Part shown: piece by piece, positions 35,249 through 43,878 of the stretch
Layout of the letters: the number at the start of each line of letters is the position of its first letter
How positions within the stretch are numbered: position 1 is the first letter of the stretch
NCBI RefSeq assembly: GCF_000717475.1
Contig: NZ_JPIK01000005.1
Coordinates: 369,698-433,697 of the forward strand
DNA: 64,000 nucleotides
Direction: 5' to 3'
Source: Desulfonatronum thiodismutans
GTDB taxonomy: Bacteria > Desulfobacterota > Desulfovibrionia > Desulfovibrionales > Desulfonatronaceae
Program-made: the position numbers and the translations under genes
Notes under the pieces: generated by a model
The model's database searches: none
What the model saw: only the letters and a program-made list of their open reading frames with translations
What the model was told of the DNA's origin: nothing

Positions 35249-37860
35249 GCGGTGTCTCCTTCGCTATCCTGTGCGCTTTCGCCGACTGGTTCTCCCAGGG
35301 GCTCCAGAGGCAGGGTTCGGCGGGGCAGGCCGTCGTAGCGGTAAAAGGCCGCGGCAATGGCCGGGGCCGTGGGAATGGAGCCGATCTCGCCAACGCCCTT
35401 GGCCCCGCGGGGGCCTTCCGGGTCCGCGTTGTCCACGGCGACGACCGTGATCTTGGGCATGACGTCGGCGCGCAGCAGCCCCACGTCCCGGAATTTGTCC
35501 GAGGCCAGATGCCCCCCCTCCAGGCGGAGCCGTTCCGAAAGGGCCGCGCCCATGCCCATGAGCACCCCGCCTTCGATCTGGCCTTCCAGCATCCGGCGGT
35601 TGACTACGGTTCCGGCGTCGTGGGCCGCCACTACTTCCTGGACTTTGCCGTGGGCGTCCAGGAGCACCAGATGGGCCGCGAAGCTGTAGGCCACGTGGCT
35701 GCGAAACGTGCCCGGCTCGCCGCCCGGGGCGGTGTCCGTGCAAAGGTAGCGGCCTTCGTAGGTCCGCCCGGCCAAGGCCTCCAGTCCGCCCTCCGTGGCC
35801 ATGTCGGCCTTGATCTTTTCCGCGGCGTCCAACACGGCCCGGCCAAGCTGGAAGGTGCCCCGGCTGGCCGTGGTCGCTCCGGCCACGGCTCCGTGGCGGG
35901 TGTCCGAGTCCACCGCGATTTTCGACAGATCGTCGATGCCCAGAATCTCAGCCAGGAACTGGGCGGCCACGGTGTGGATGCCTTGACCCATTTCAGACCA
36001 GCCGTGGTGCAGGACCAGCCTACCGCCCTCGTGGATTTCCACCAGGGCCACGCATTCTTCAACCAAGCCGTTGCCGATGCCGCAGTTCTTGATTCCGCAA
36101 GACAGTCCGGCCCGTCCGGATTTTTTGACCCGCTCCCAGGGCTCGCGCAGGGCTTCCAGACAGGCCCGCAGGCCGATGCCCGGTCCCAACACCTGGCCCG
36201 TGGCCACCATCCGGCCTTGGTCCAGGGCGTTGTCGTATCGAAAATGCCAGGGATCGAATCCGCCGGCCCTGCACAGCCGTTCGACCATGGCCTCCATGGC
36301 GAAGACGGCCTGGTTCACGCCGAAGCCCCGCATGGCCCCGTTGGGAATGTTGTTGGTGAACACGGCCCGGGATTCGATGTCCACCACCGGGACGTGGTAG
36401 GCCCCGCTGGCATGAGTGGCGGCCCGGGCCATGACCGCCGCGCCCACCGAGGCGTAGGCCCCTGTATCCCCCAGGATGCGCGCCTTGAGAGCCGTAAGTC
36501 GGCCCTGGGAATCGCAGCCCGCGGCATAGGCCAGGCGCATGGGGTGGCGCTTGGGGTGCATGCGCAGGGACTCGGGCCGGGAAAGCTTGACCTTCACCGG
36601 AGCCTTAAGCAGCAGCGCGGCCAGGGCCGCATGGTGCTGCACGGTCAGATCTTCCTTGCCGCCAAAAGCCCCGCCGCAATCCACCATGGTCGCTCGGACT
36701 TTGTCCTTGGGCAGGCCCAGAACCCGGGCCACGTCGTCCCGGTCGTGATAGATGCCCTGGCCCTGGGTGTGGAAGTGGATTCCGCCGGTGTCCGGGTCCG
36801 GCAGGGCCACGGCGCATTCGGGTTCCAGGAAGCCGTGTTCAATGGGCGCGGTGTGGAAGGTCTCCGTGACCACGAAGGCGGAGCCGCGCAAGGCCTCGTC
36901 CACGTCCCCGCCCCGGCGCACGGTCTTCACGGCCAGCAGGTTCCCGGCCTCGTGAACCCGGATCGGACTCTGTTCAGCCTGCTCCATGTCGGTCAACGGC
37001 TCCAGGGCTTCATACTCCACATGAATCAACGCGGCCGCGGCCCGGGCCTGCTCCCTGGTCCCGGCCACCACGCAGGCCAGCACGTCGGCCACGGTGCGGG
37101 TGGTTTCGCCCGGGGCCACGTACATGGGCAAGTCCGGGACGATCATGCCCACGCTGCGCTCTCCGGGCACATCCGTCGAAGTGAGCACGCGGACCACGCC
37201 CGGCGCGGCCAGGGCTCTGCTGGTGTCGATGGCCACGATCCGGGCCCGGGGATGGGCGCTGAAATGCAGCGCGCCGTGGAGCATGCCCGGAAAGCGGAGG
37301 TCGTCGGTAAACAACTGACTGCCCACGGCCCGCTCAAAGGCCCCGTAGCGGACGGGACTGGCACCGAGCACCGGCGGGTCGGCATCCAAACGCGGGGACG
37401 CATCGCCACGAAGGACGCGAGCTGCCTCCAAAATGGCGTCCACGATCTTCACGTACCCGGTGCACCGGCACAGATGCGGCCGCACGGCCTTGACCACCTC
37501 TGCGACGGTGGGTTCGGCGTTTTGCTCCAGCAAAAGCTTGGTCCGGGTCAGAAAACCCGGCGTGCAGAAGCCGCACTGCACCGCGCCCTTTTCCGCAAAG
37601 GTCCGGCCCAGGACGCGGCGCAGGTCTTCCGGAAAACCCTCCAGGGTCAGGACGTGCTTGCCCGCCACCTTGCGCATGGGCGTGGCGCAGGCAAAGGCAG
37701 CCCGCCCGTCCACCTCCACCAGGCAGGCCCCGCAGGCCGCCTGACCGGAGCAGCCGTCCTTGGCCGCGGTCAACCCCTGGTCCTCCCGCAGCCAGGTGAG
37801 CAGGGAGCGTTCCGGGTCGCCGTCGTAGGTCGCGGGGGTGTTGTTCAGGATGAAGTCCAT
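35233..37860 (-). CDS. xdhD: Fused [2Fe-2S]-Mo hydroxylase (XdhD-like, selenium-dependent)
   Basis: 875 residues. Residues ~1-155 are a two-cluster [2Fe-2S] domain ([31 protein letters not shown]). From ~165 on is the Mo-binding large subunit (GSQLFTDDLRFPGMLHG; CGGAFGGKED; GAMRGFGVNQA; GWSEMGQGIHTVAAQ; GAKGVGEIGS with the catalytic Glu). There is no FAD domain, as in E. coli XdhD, so electrons must pass to another protein, perhaps YgfK. It is the second Mo hydroxylase in the run. A HicBA module lies directly upstream. Confidence 0.9.
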   Translation of the reverse strand: MDFILNNTPATYDGDPERSLLTWLREDQGLTAAKDGCSGQAACGACLVEVDGRAAFACATPMRKVAGKHVLTLEGFPEDLRRVLGRTFAEKGAVQCGFCTPGFLTRTKLLLEQNAEPTVAEVVKAVRPHLCRCTGYVKIVDAILEAARVLRGDASPRLDADPPVLGASPVRYGAFERAVGSQLFTDDLRFPGMLHGALHFSAHPRARIVAIDTSRALAAPGVVRVLTSTDVPGERSVGMIVPDLPMYVAPGETTRTVADVLACVVAGTREQARAAAALIHVEYEALEPLTDMEQAEQSPIRVHEAGNLLAVKTVRRGGDVDEALRGSAFVVTETFHTAPIEHGFLEPECAVALPDPDTGGIHFHTQGQGIYHDRDDVARVLGLPKDKVRATMVDCGGAFGGKEDLTVQHHAALAALLLKAPVKVKLSRPESLRMHPKRHPMRLAYAAGCDSQGRLTALKARILGDTGAYASVGAAVMARAATHASGAYHVPVVDIESRAVFTNNIPNGAMRGFGVNQAVFAMEAMVERLCRAGGFDPWHFRYDNALDQGRMVATGQVLGPGIGLRACLEALREPWERVKKSGRAGLSCGIKNCGIGNGLVEECVALVEIHEGGRLVLHHGWSEMGQGIHTVAAQFLAEILGIDDLSKIAVDSDTRHGAVAGATTASRGTFQLGRAVLDAAEKIKADMATEGGLEALAGRTYEGRYLCTDTAPGGEPGTFRSHVAYSFAAHLVLLDAHGKVQEVVAAHDAGTVVNRRMLEGQIEGGVLMGMGAALSERLRLEGGHLASDKFRDVGLLRADVMPKITVVAVDNADPEGPRGAKGVGEIGSIPTAPAIAAAFYRYDGLPRRTLPLEPLGEPVGESAQDSEGDTAWSCY

Positions 37861-37907
37861 GGTGATGCCGGATGGTTAGGGGGAATAGACAAAGGAGACA
37901 TTCGGAC

Positions 37908-38132
37908 TCAATTCACCGTATCCAATTCACTACGGGTGATTTTACAGTCCCGGAGGATTTGAGCAAGAAGTCCACGTCCGATGGTTTCGCTTCGGTGGAC
38001 GGGAACCACCGTGCAACGCCCGTCTGGGTGGCGAAGGAAGTGGTGGCTTCCTTTGATGCGAATCAACTCGAAGCCAAGGAGGCAAAGTGCCTTGACGAGT
38101 TGCTTTCCAGTTGGCGTTGAAAAAGAAGTCAT
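37908..38132 (-). CDS. hicA: HicA-family mRNA interferase toxin (second module)
   Basis: 74 residues. The fold pattern GKQLVKALCLLGFELIRIKGSHHFLRH has the catalytic His in GSH (residue 30), and the C-terminus LLAQILRDCKITRSELD matches HicA. It starts with ATG overlapping the hicB stop (ATGA), and ends 47 bases before the fused hydroxylase gene. It is clearly diverged from the first HicA at 33438, so it is not a recent duplicate. Confidence 0.9.
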   Translation of the reverse strand: MTSFSTPTGKQLVKALCLLGFELIRIKGSHHFLRHPDGRCTVVPVHRSETIGRGLLAQILRDCKITRSELDTVN

Positions 38133-38701
38133 GCAGGTATTGAGATACGTTGAACACCTATAAACTGACTGGAAACAGGTTCTTCAACTTCCAGACACAG
38201 CTCGATAGCTTCCTTGATTCGCTTCATCAGTGTGTCCAGCGATTTAGCTTGGGTATGGCATCCGCGGAGGGCTGGCACCGAGGCGACATAATAACCGTCT
38301 TCGTCCAACTCAATCACCACATTGAACTCTTTAACCATTGCAAGTCCTCCTCGTCGAGCCTCAGTGCCCTTGCTTGCTTGTTTCAGGCCGAGGTTGAGTT
38401 CGGAATTGGCATTGTTGTCGTATTGTCCGTAGGCTATAGGTGGTTCGTAAACCATCGGGAATGCTTTGGGGCGTTTGATCGAGTCCAGGGGCAAGTCGAT
38501 ATCGAGTTCAGGCCACCTCAAATGCCCCGATCTCTCTTCAATGACGCGGAACACCTTCTGAACTGGAGCTTCCAGGAACCAGGGGAAGTCGTCATAGCTC
38601 AGCAAGTATTCCTTTCCGGCGTACATGAGCCTGAGGCCGACCGGGGAGATGTCGGTCACTTCAGGTCCTGAGATACTTGTCTCAGTGCTTACGGATTGCA
38701 T
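38129..38701 (-). CDS. hicB: DUF2442 domain in frame with HicB antitoxin (second module)
   Basis: 190 codons without a stop. Residues ~10-85 resemble DUF2442 (VTDISPVGLRLMYAGKEYLL; SGHLRWPELDIDLPLD). A linker of ~35 residues follows, and then a complete short HicB from Met122 (FNVVIELDEDGYYVASVPAL). The upstream ATG at 38701 has GGAG 10 bases before it. The internal ATG at 38338 has its own strong GAGGAGG 7 bases before it. So the locus can make a fusion, a free 69-residue HicB, or both. DUF2442 proteins often occur in toxin-antitoxin-like pairs with DUF4160. Confidence 0.8.
   Translation of the reverse strand: MQSVSTETSISGPEVTDISPVGLRLMYAGKEYLLSYDDFPWFLEAPVQKVFRVIEERSGHLRWPELDIDLPLDSIKRPKAFPMVYEPPIAYGQYDNNANSELNLGLKQASKGTEARRGGLAMVKEFNVVIELDEDGYYVASVPALRGCHTQAKSLDTLMKRIKEAIELCLEVEEPVSSQFIGVQRISIPA
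38338..38357 (-). promoter_or_regulatory. Internal ribosome binding site and ATG for free HicB
   Basis: Read on the minus strand, GAGGAGGACTTGCA precedes the ATG whose first base is 38338. This is a near-perfect Shine-Dalgarno sequence within the DUF2442-HicB reading frame. It would let ribosomes start a free 69-residue HicB independently of the DUF2442 start at 38701. Confidence 0.7.
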
Positions 38702-38725
38702 CTATTTTTTTCTCCACGATCATTT

Positions 38726-40213
38726 TCAATTCTCTCCAAGTCCCGCCAACAACCCCACCCGTTCATTGAACGCCTCGATCAGCCGGTCGATCTCCGGCAG
38801 TTGGCGGGGGATGCTGGTCCAGTAGTCCTCGTCGTACCATTGGGCCTGGATTTCCTCAAAGGTCTTGCCCTGTTGCTCGACCCAGGTGAAGTATTTCAGG
38901 TTGTGGACGCGCTTGCGGTCCCAGTGGTTCAGTTCCAGGAGGTTGTCCAGGCCCTGGCCCAGGAGGTGGCGTTCGAAGGCCACGGCGGCGTCCGTGGGGC
39001 TGAAGGGCCCGCGCTCGGCGGCCAGTTCTTCCAGGCGGCTACCATACATTTCCATGGAGTCCGTGGCCACTGTGGCCACCAGGTCGTCCGGCCCCAGCTC
39101 GAACCATTTGGCGAACTTGGCCGCGGAAATGATGTTCGACCAGCCGGAGATGCCGATCAGGTCCAGCTGTTCCACCAGGGCCGGGGCCACGCCCCGTGAG
39201 GTCAGGTACTCGCGTCCGGCTTCCTCGTTGGCCAGGCGGATGAGCTGCATGGGGGCCTCGTCGTCGATGGCCAGGATCATGTCCGTGTTCTTGACGTTGT
39301 GCACCCAGGGCACGTGCTTGTCGCCGATGCCCTCGATGCGGTGCTCGCCAAAGCCGTTGAAGAGCAGGGTGGGGCACTGGCCGGCCTCGCAGGCCGCGAT
39401 TTTCAGGGCCGGAAAGCGGGCCTTGAGGTAGTCCCCGGCGGCCAGGGTGCCGCCCGAGCCGGTGGCCAGGATCAGGCCGCGAATCCGGGAGGGCTTGTCC
39501 GTCAGCCCGGTCATGACCTCTTCCAGGGCCGGGCCGGTAATCTCGTGGTGCCAGAGGTAGTTTCCGAACTCGTCGAACTGGTTGAAGATGACCACGTCGT
39601 CGCCGGAAGCGCGCAGCTCATGGCACTTGTCGAATATTTCCTTGACGTTGGATTCCGATCCGGGCGTCTTGATGATCTCCCCGGCCACCGTGGTCAGCCA
39701 TTCGAAGCGCTCCCGGCTCATGCCCTCGGGCAGGATGGCGATGGAGGAGCAGCCCAGCAGGGCCGAATCATAGGCCCCGCCCCGGCAGTAGTTGCCCGTG
39801 GAGGGCCAGACCGCCTTCTGGGTGCTGGGATCGAACTGGCCGGTGACCAGCCGGGGCGCGAGGCAGCCAAAGGCCGCGCCGACCTTGTGCGCGCCCGTGG
39901 GGAACCATTTGCCGGTGAGGACCACGATCCGGCAGGGCGCACCGGTCAGCGCCGGGGGCAGAACCAGATGGTTGACTCCGCCGAATCCGCCGCCCGAGGC
40001 CGTGGGCTCGTTGCGCCAGGTGATCCGGAACAGGTTGGCCGGGTCCAGGTCCCAGAGGCCGAGGCGGGACAGCTTCTCGCGCATGGCCGCGGGGATGGTT
40101 TGCGGGTCGCGCATCTGGGCAAAGGTGGGAATGATGACGCCGCGCTCCCGGGCCCGTTCCACGGCCCGGTCCAGCCCGGCTTCGTTGATGGTCAGATCGA
40201 TGGCCGCGGACAT
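38726..40213 (-). CDS. Fold-type II PLP-dependent enzyme of unknown substrate
   Basis: 495 residues of the cysteine synthase / tryptophan synthase beta superfamily. The PLP-binding Lys is probably in WFPTGAHKVGAAFG, the phosphate-binding loop in ILATGSGGTLAAGDYL. It begins with a ~100-residue N-terminal extension not present in simple cysteine synthases. Related long PLP proteins occur in SDMH gene clusters beside ygeY/ygeX-type genes, but I do not assign it to YgeX. It is the first gene of the run that continues through HicBA, xdhD and ssnA, and likely acts on an amino acid released in the same pathway. Confidence 0.8.
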   Translation of the reverse strand: MSAAIDLTINEAGLDRAVERARERGVIIPTFAQMRDPQTIPAAMREKLSRLGLWDLDPANLFRITWRNEPTASGGGFGGVNHLVLPPALTGAPCRIVVLTGKWFPTGAHKVGAAFGCLAPRLVTGQFDPSTQKAVWPSTGNYCRGGAYDSALLGCSSIAILPEGMSRERFEWLTTVAGEIIKTPGSESNVKEIFDKCHELRASGDDVVIFNQFDEFGNYLWHHEITGPALEEVMTGLTDKPSRIRGLILATGSGGTLAAGDYLKARFPALKIAACEAGQCPTLLFNGFGEHRIEGIGDKHVPWVHNVKNTDMILAIDDEAPMQLIRLANEEAGREYLTSRGVAPALVEQLDLIGISGWSNIISAAKFAKWFELGPDDLVATVATDSMEMYGSRLEELAAERGPFSPTDAAVAFERHLLGQGLDNLLELNHWDRKRVHNLKYFTWVEQQGKTFEEIQAQWYDEDYWTSIPRQLPEIDRLIEAFNERVGLLAGLGEN

Positions 40214-40441
40214 GATGAGTTCCTTTTTCAGTAAAGATTGTTGGTGAGATCGGTGTCGTGTCGTCCACCGCTTGCTAAGCGGAGCCGCCCGTGTGTCAGG
40301 GAGGGTGGATTCTCAGGCAGGCTGTCTTGGGTAGTTACCAGCAGAAGGAGCGTGCTTCAAGCCTCAATGGCTTGAGGAGAGCGGGCCGGGGTGATCTAGG
40401 GGGACGTCGATGGTGGCCAGACGGCGCTCATGGCGTGAAAA

Positions 40442-40735
40442 TCAACGGGCGGATTCCAGCATTTGCTTCCGCTCCCGCGTATATTCCCACCAGCACCGGG
40501 GCGCTTCGCCGTTCATGAACCTGGTCACGGAGAGAAACACGTCGATTACGCAGGGGTCTTGCTGTTTGCCGGTGACGGTCTGGAGGCGCTCGTACATTTC
40601 CAGCGGGTCCATGCCTTTGAGCTGTTCGGGCCGGTGAACTCCCAAAAGCCGAAGATCCTCGGCCATGGCCCGTCCGATGTTCGGCAGATCCGTCAGTTCG
40701 TGAAGACGGTCGCGGTGGACTTTGGCGGGGTGCAA
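40442..40735 (-). CDS. Cdd1-like helix-hairpin-helix protein
   Basis: 97 residues. The N-terminal half has a helix-hairpin-helix pattern (LHELTDLPNIGRAMAEDLRL), and the rest follows the 'pathogenicity locus' Cdd1 family (GMDPLEMYERLQ; DPCVIDVFLSVTRF; WWEYTRERK). The start is TTG at 40735 with AAGGAG 6 bases upstream. DNA binding is implied by the HhH fold; no function is known. It is at the left end of a small accessory islet. Confidence 0.75.
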   Translation of the reverse strand: MHPAKVHRDRLHELTDLPNIGRAMAEDLRLLGVHRPEQLKGMDPLEMYERLQTVTGKQQDPCVIDVFLSVTRFMNGEAPRCWWEYTRERKQMLESAR

Positions 40736-40791
40736 AGGAGGCTCCTTGGCTGTATGCGGTGCGTGGGCTGTTGAGATATTTCAACCAGGAG

Positions 40792-41646
40792 TTAATCTAC
40801 AGACCTTGAGGACGCATTGATGACTCCACCTTCCAGCCGTTTGATGCTCCGGTCGGTGGCCAGGATTTCCATTTGTTCGATGGCGATGCGGTTCAGCTTT
40901 CGCAGCCGTTCGGATTGTTCAACGGCCTCATTGATGAACAGAGCGTTCAAATTTTCCAGGTTGGCCAGACAAACCAGTTGGGCCGCGTTGGCCTGATCGC
41001 GGATATTGCCTTTTTCCTTGGGATTCGCGTCCCGCCATTGCTTGGCCGTCATGCCGAAAAGCGCCATGTTCAGCACGTCAGCTTCGTTGGCATAGACCAG
41101 ATTGACCTGTTGGCCGGTCAGCTTCGGCGGGATGAGGTACGCCTTGATGGCATCGGTGTGGATGCGGTAATTTATCTTGGCAAGATTGCGCTTGATGTCC
41201 CAGCCCAACTGCGCCTGCTCGGTCTCCTTGAGCCGTTGGAACTCTTTGATCAGGTAGAGCTTGAACTCCACGGAAACCCAGGAGGCGAACTCGAAGGCGA
41301 TGTCGCGATGAGCATACGTCCCACCGTAGCGGCCGGCTTTGGATAAAATGCCTATGGCGCCAGTTAGCTCGATCCACTTGGACGGCGTCATCACAAAAGC
41401 GTTGCTTCCCGACTCATTTCTAACCGTGTCGAATTCCACACGGTTAAAATCAGGGTTGTTCAAGACCTCCCAAATTCCCAGAAATTCGATGGATGAACGC
41501 GTTCGCATCCAGTTCTGAATGACGAAACGGGGGTCATCCGAGTTCTTGTGTTTGGCGATATCGGTGAGGGAAATAAAATCCTCCCTCTCAATCCGCTGCA
41601 CCCGCACTGTTGCATTTAGAACCGTTATCTCCGTGTTTTTACGCAT
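40792..41646 (-). CDS. KilA-N domain protein
   Basis: 284 residues from the ATG at 41646, which has AAGGA 7 bases upstream. Residues ~15-120 match the KilA-N DNA-binding domain found in phages and large DNA viruses (DFISLTDIAKHKNSDDPRFV; NWMRTRSSIEFLGIWE; SKAGRYGGTYAHRDIAFEFA). The C-terminal half is helical and of unknown role (LTGQQVNLVYANEADVLNMA). Such proteins are often carried on mobile DNA and may regulate or modify phage infection. It lies 56 bases from the Cdd1-like gene on the same strand. Confidence 0.85.
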   Translation of the reverse strand: MRKNTEITVLNATVRVQRIEREDFISLTDIAKHKNSDDPRFVIQNWMRTRSSIEFLGIWEVLNNPDFNRVEFDTVRNESGSNAFVMTPSKWIELTGAIGILSKAGRYGGTYAHRDIAFEFASWVSVEFKLYLIKEFQRLKETEQAQLGWDIKRNLAKINYRIHTDAIKAYLIPPKLTGQQVNLVYANEADVLNMALFGMTAKQWRDANPKEKGNIRDQANAAQLVCLANLENLNALFINEAVEQSERLRKLNRIAIEQMEILATDRSIKRLEGGVINASSRSVD

Positions 41647-41981
41647 CAGGATATCCTTCAAGCTGTGGTGAGGAGAATTTAAAAATACTTTAGCTGGCTA
41701 TGTGCGGTGGATGTGGAAGATTCTATGGCAATTCAACGTGATTTTGAAGCGATAATTGTTGCGAAAGATTACGATATTAAAACGGAAAATGTCTTGCAAT
41801 TTGTAAATGAAATTTAATAATCGCGTATGATTGTTGATTTGTGCTTTGGAAATAAATATGGAAAAAACTCTATACGATGAGCGCAAGATTGTTGCGATGT
41901 TTTCGAGGATCGCAAATCCGTTTTGCAGGTTAACGAAAAAGATGTGATGAGTAGCGATTATTTCTTCGAAGCCAACGTTTT
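41647..41981. other. AT-rich gap with no supported gene
   Basis: 335 bases between the KilA-N start and the unknown gene at 41982, clearly more AT-rich than the rest of the window. Only very short open frames are present: a plus-strand frame at 41858-41947 of 29 codons starting MEKTLYDERK, and another ending at a TAA near 41816. Neither has a clear ribosome site. It could be the remains of a decayed gene. Confidence 0.45.
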
Positions 41982-42437
41982 TTAGATTGATGCCAAATTC
42001 GAGAGAAGAGTGGCCCAATCTTCATCTGGAATTTCTTTCGGTACAAATACGGTGGTTCCGGTGATATGCATGGCTGCGGAGATACCACCTTGGCCCATAT
42101 TCGACAGAATTCGAAGCTTTTTCGAAGCAGTATCTTTGTGCATCTGACGTTCCGGATTTCCTAGTGGTAGTATGCGAAATGGAAGCCTCCATCTTTCAGG
42201 CCAGATACCTGTTACCACTTGATCAGGATTAGGAGGCGAATAGACTAGAAACGGTGTAGTAAAACTATGCGTTTCGTTGCAATATAGAATTCCAGACGCA
42301 CCAATCTGCATTGAACGCGACTTTGTAGTGCGTGTTTTCATATCGTTTTCAGACGTCTCTGCCACGGCCCACATCCGCGCACCAACTCCTGCCCAGATAT
42401 TCGTAAGATTTTTTGATGCAAATGCGTAAAGTTTCAT
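41982..42437 (-). CDS. Unknown protein, possibly PUA/EVE-like, AT-rich islet gene
   Basis: 151 residues from the ATG at 42437, with GGAG 5 bases upstream. The pattern NIWAGVGARMWAVAE, then GILYCNETHSFTTPFLVYS and IWPERWRLPFRILPLG, resembles the beta-rich PUA/EVE fold, whose members read modified bases and often sit beside restriction or defence genes. This is a shape-based guess without a database check. The base composition is much more AT-rich than its neighbours, which suggests transfer. It has its own sigma-70-type promoter at 42467. Confidence 0.6.
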   Translation of the reverse strand: MKLYAFASKNLTNIWAGVGARMWAVAETSENDMKTRTTKSRSMQIGASGILYCNETHSFTTPFLVYSPPNPDQVVTGIWPERWRLPFRILPLGNPERQMHKDTASKKLRILSNMGQGGISAAMHITGTTVFVPKEIPDEDWATLLSNLASI

Positions 42438-42466
42438 AGATACTCCACTTTAGGGATAATAGCCTG

Positions 42467-42496
42467 ATTATACAGGTTTTTGCAGGTGTTCATCAA
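42467..42496 (-). promoter_or_regulatory. Sigma-70 promoter of islet gene with overlapping dyad
   Basis: On the minus strand TTGATG (42496-42491) and a perfect TATAAT (42472-42467) are 18 bases apart, about 30 bases before the ATG at 42437. The -10 lies within the dyad CCTG-N6-CAGG (read on plus as CCTGATTATACAGG), which could be an operator for local control. Confidence 0.6.
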
Positions 42497-42543
42497 GGTT
42501 CGCCGGGGAAAGATATTGCGCGTCATCTTTCAACCGTATCGAT

Positions 42544-43857
42544 CTACCGCGCTGTCAATACATCCAAGACTTGGTCCAGACCTCTCCGCCCAACAGACAC
42601 CGGCGTCGGTGAAAGGTTCTGGTCCGAACAGGCCTGAATGGCCGAGGCGACATCCTTTAGGCCGGAGCCGGTGATCAGCAGGCAGATGGTTTCCTCGGGG
42701 GAAAGATTTCCGGCTTGGGTGGCGGTCAGGGCACCGGCCAGGGCTGCGGCGCCTGCGGGTTCGGCGAAGACGCCGGTGTTTTGGGCCAGGGTGGGGATGG
42801 CTTGGAGGATGGTTGGGTCGTCCACCTTGATGAACGCGCCGTGGGTTTCCCGGACCGCGGCCAGGGCTTTGAGGCGGTCGCGGGGCAGGCCGGCGGAGAT
42901 GGAGTCGGCCACGGTGTGGGCCGGGATGGCGGGTTTGGTCAGCGGGTCTTCGTTGTTGTGCCAGGCTTGGTGGAGGTAGTCGCTGCCCGCGGCCTGAACG
43001 CCCATCAGTCGGGGCAGGCGGGTGGTCAGGCCCAGGGCTTTCAGGTCGGCGAAGCCTTTGTGCAGGCCGCCGATGATGCAGCCGTCGCCCACGCCGACGA
43101 AGACCCGGTCCGGGACCTCCCAGCCGGACTGTTCGGCGATTTCGTACGCGGCTGTTTTTTTTCCCTCGGTCATGAAGGGGTTGTAGGCGGTATTGCGGTT
43201 GTACCAGGGACGGACCTGGCAGGCGGCCATGCACAGGTCAAAGGCGTCGTCGTAGCTGCCTTGAACGGTGAAGACCCGGGCTCCGAAGGCCAGCAGTTGG
43301 GCCACCTTGGCCTGGGGGGCCGAGGCGGGCACGAAGATCACGCACTCCAGGTTCATGGACGCGGCCATGCCGGCCAGGGCCGCGGCGGCGTTGCCCGTGC
43401 TGGCGCAGGCCACGGTGGTCAGGCCCATGGACTTGGCCTGGGCAACGGCCAGGGCGCTGGCCCGGTCCTTGAGCGAGGCCGTGGGTTGGCGGGTTTCGTC
43501 CTTGATCCGCACCCGGGCCACGCCCAGCAGCCTGGCCAGGCGCGGCGACTCGTACAGGGGCGTCCAGCCCACGGTCAGGGGCGGTGTTTCGGCGTCCAGG
43601 GGCAGGGGGAGGAGGGAACGGTAGCGCCACAGGGTTTCAGGGCCCCGGGCCAGGGCTTCCGGGGTGAACGCGGATCGGGCCGCCTGGTAGTCGTAGCGCA
43701 GGTCCAGGATGCCCTCGTTCTTGAGGTCTCCGGCATGGTCGGGGCAGACGTAGCCCATATCATTGGGGGCGACGGTCCTGGCGCAGATTTGGCAGACGGC
43801 GTGGGTGACGAAGGGACCTTGGGGAAAGGGCGGCGTGACGGCGTGGCCCGTGGTCAT
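42544..43857 (-). CDS. thrC: Threonine synthase or threonine-synthase-like PLP enzyme
   Basis: 437 residues. An N-terminal zinc-ribbon-like segment (CQICARTVAPNDMGYVCPDH) precedes the PLP fold. The PLP-binding Lys is in PTASLKDRAS and the phosphate loop in ACASTGNAAAALAG. The family converts O-phospho-L-homoserine to threonine. It is the last gene of an ABC-transporter operon, 21 bases after the permease gene, which is unusual for thrC, so a related lyase acting on an imported compound is possible. Confidence 0.8.
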   Translation of the reverse strand: MTTGHAVTPPFPQGPFVTHAVCQICARTVAPNDMGYVCPDHAGDLKNEGILDLRYDYQAARSAFTPEALARGPETLWRYRSLLPLPLDAETPPLTVGWTPLYESPRLARLLGVARVRIKDETRQPTASLKDRASALAVAQAKSMGLTTVACASTGNAAAALAGMAASMNLECVIFVPASAPQAKVAQLLAFGARVFTVQGSYDDAFDLCMAACQVRPWYNRNTAYNPFMTEGKKTAAYEIAEQSGWEVPDRVFVGVGDGCIIGGLHKGFADLKALGLTTRLPRLMGVQAAGSDYLHQAWHNNEDPLTKPAIPAHTVADSISAGLPRDRLKALAAVRETHGAFIKVDDPTILQAIPTLAQNTGVFAEPAGAAALAGALTATQAGNLSPEETICLLITGSGLKDVASAIQACSDQNLSPTPVSVGRRGLDQVLDVLTAR

Positions 43858-43878
43858 GAGCGACTCCTCGATGAAGGG

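Noticed and set aside
22344..37860. Selenocysteine codons in the molybdenum hydroxylases
   Set aside because: No in-frame TGA with a missing conserved residue was seen. Selenium in this enzyme class is a labile ligand at molybdenum, not selenocysteine.
35509..37962. An 817-codon plus-strand open frame opposite the fused hydroxylase gene
   Set aside because: It is antisense to a protein with complete [2Fe-2S] and Mo-binding motifs. Its translation is rich in Gly, His and Gln without any domain pattern, typical of the complement of GC-rich coding DNA.
41858..41947. A 29-codon plus-strand frame starting MEKTLYDERK
   Set aside because: The composition looks protein-like, but there is no Shine-Dalgarno sequence and nothing else supports it; kept only as a remark on the gap.
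41698..42018. A 106-codon minus-strand frame in the AT-rich islet
   Set aside because: It starts inside the 151-residue gene, has no ribosome site, and the Ile/Phe/Asn-rich product is what AT-rich non-coding DNA gives.
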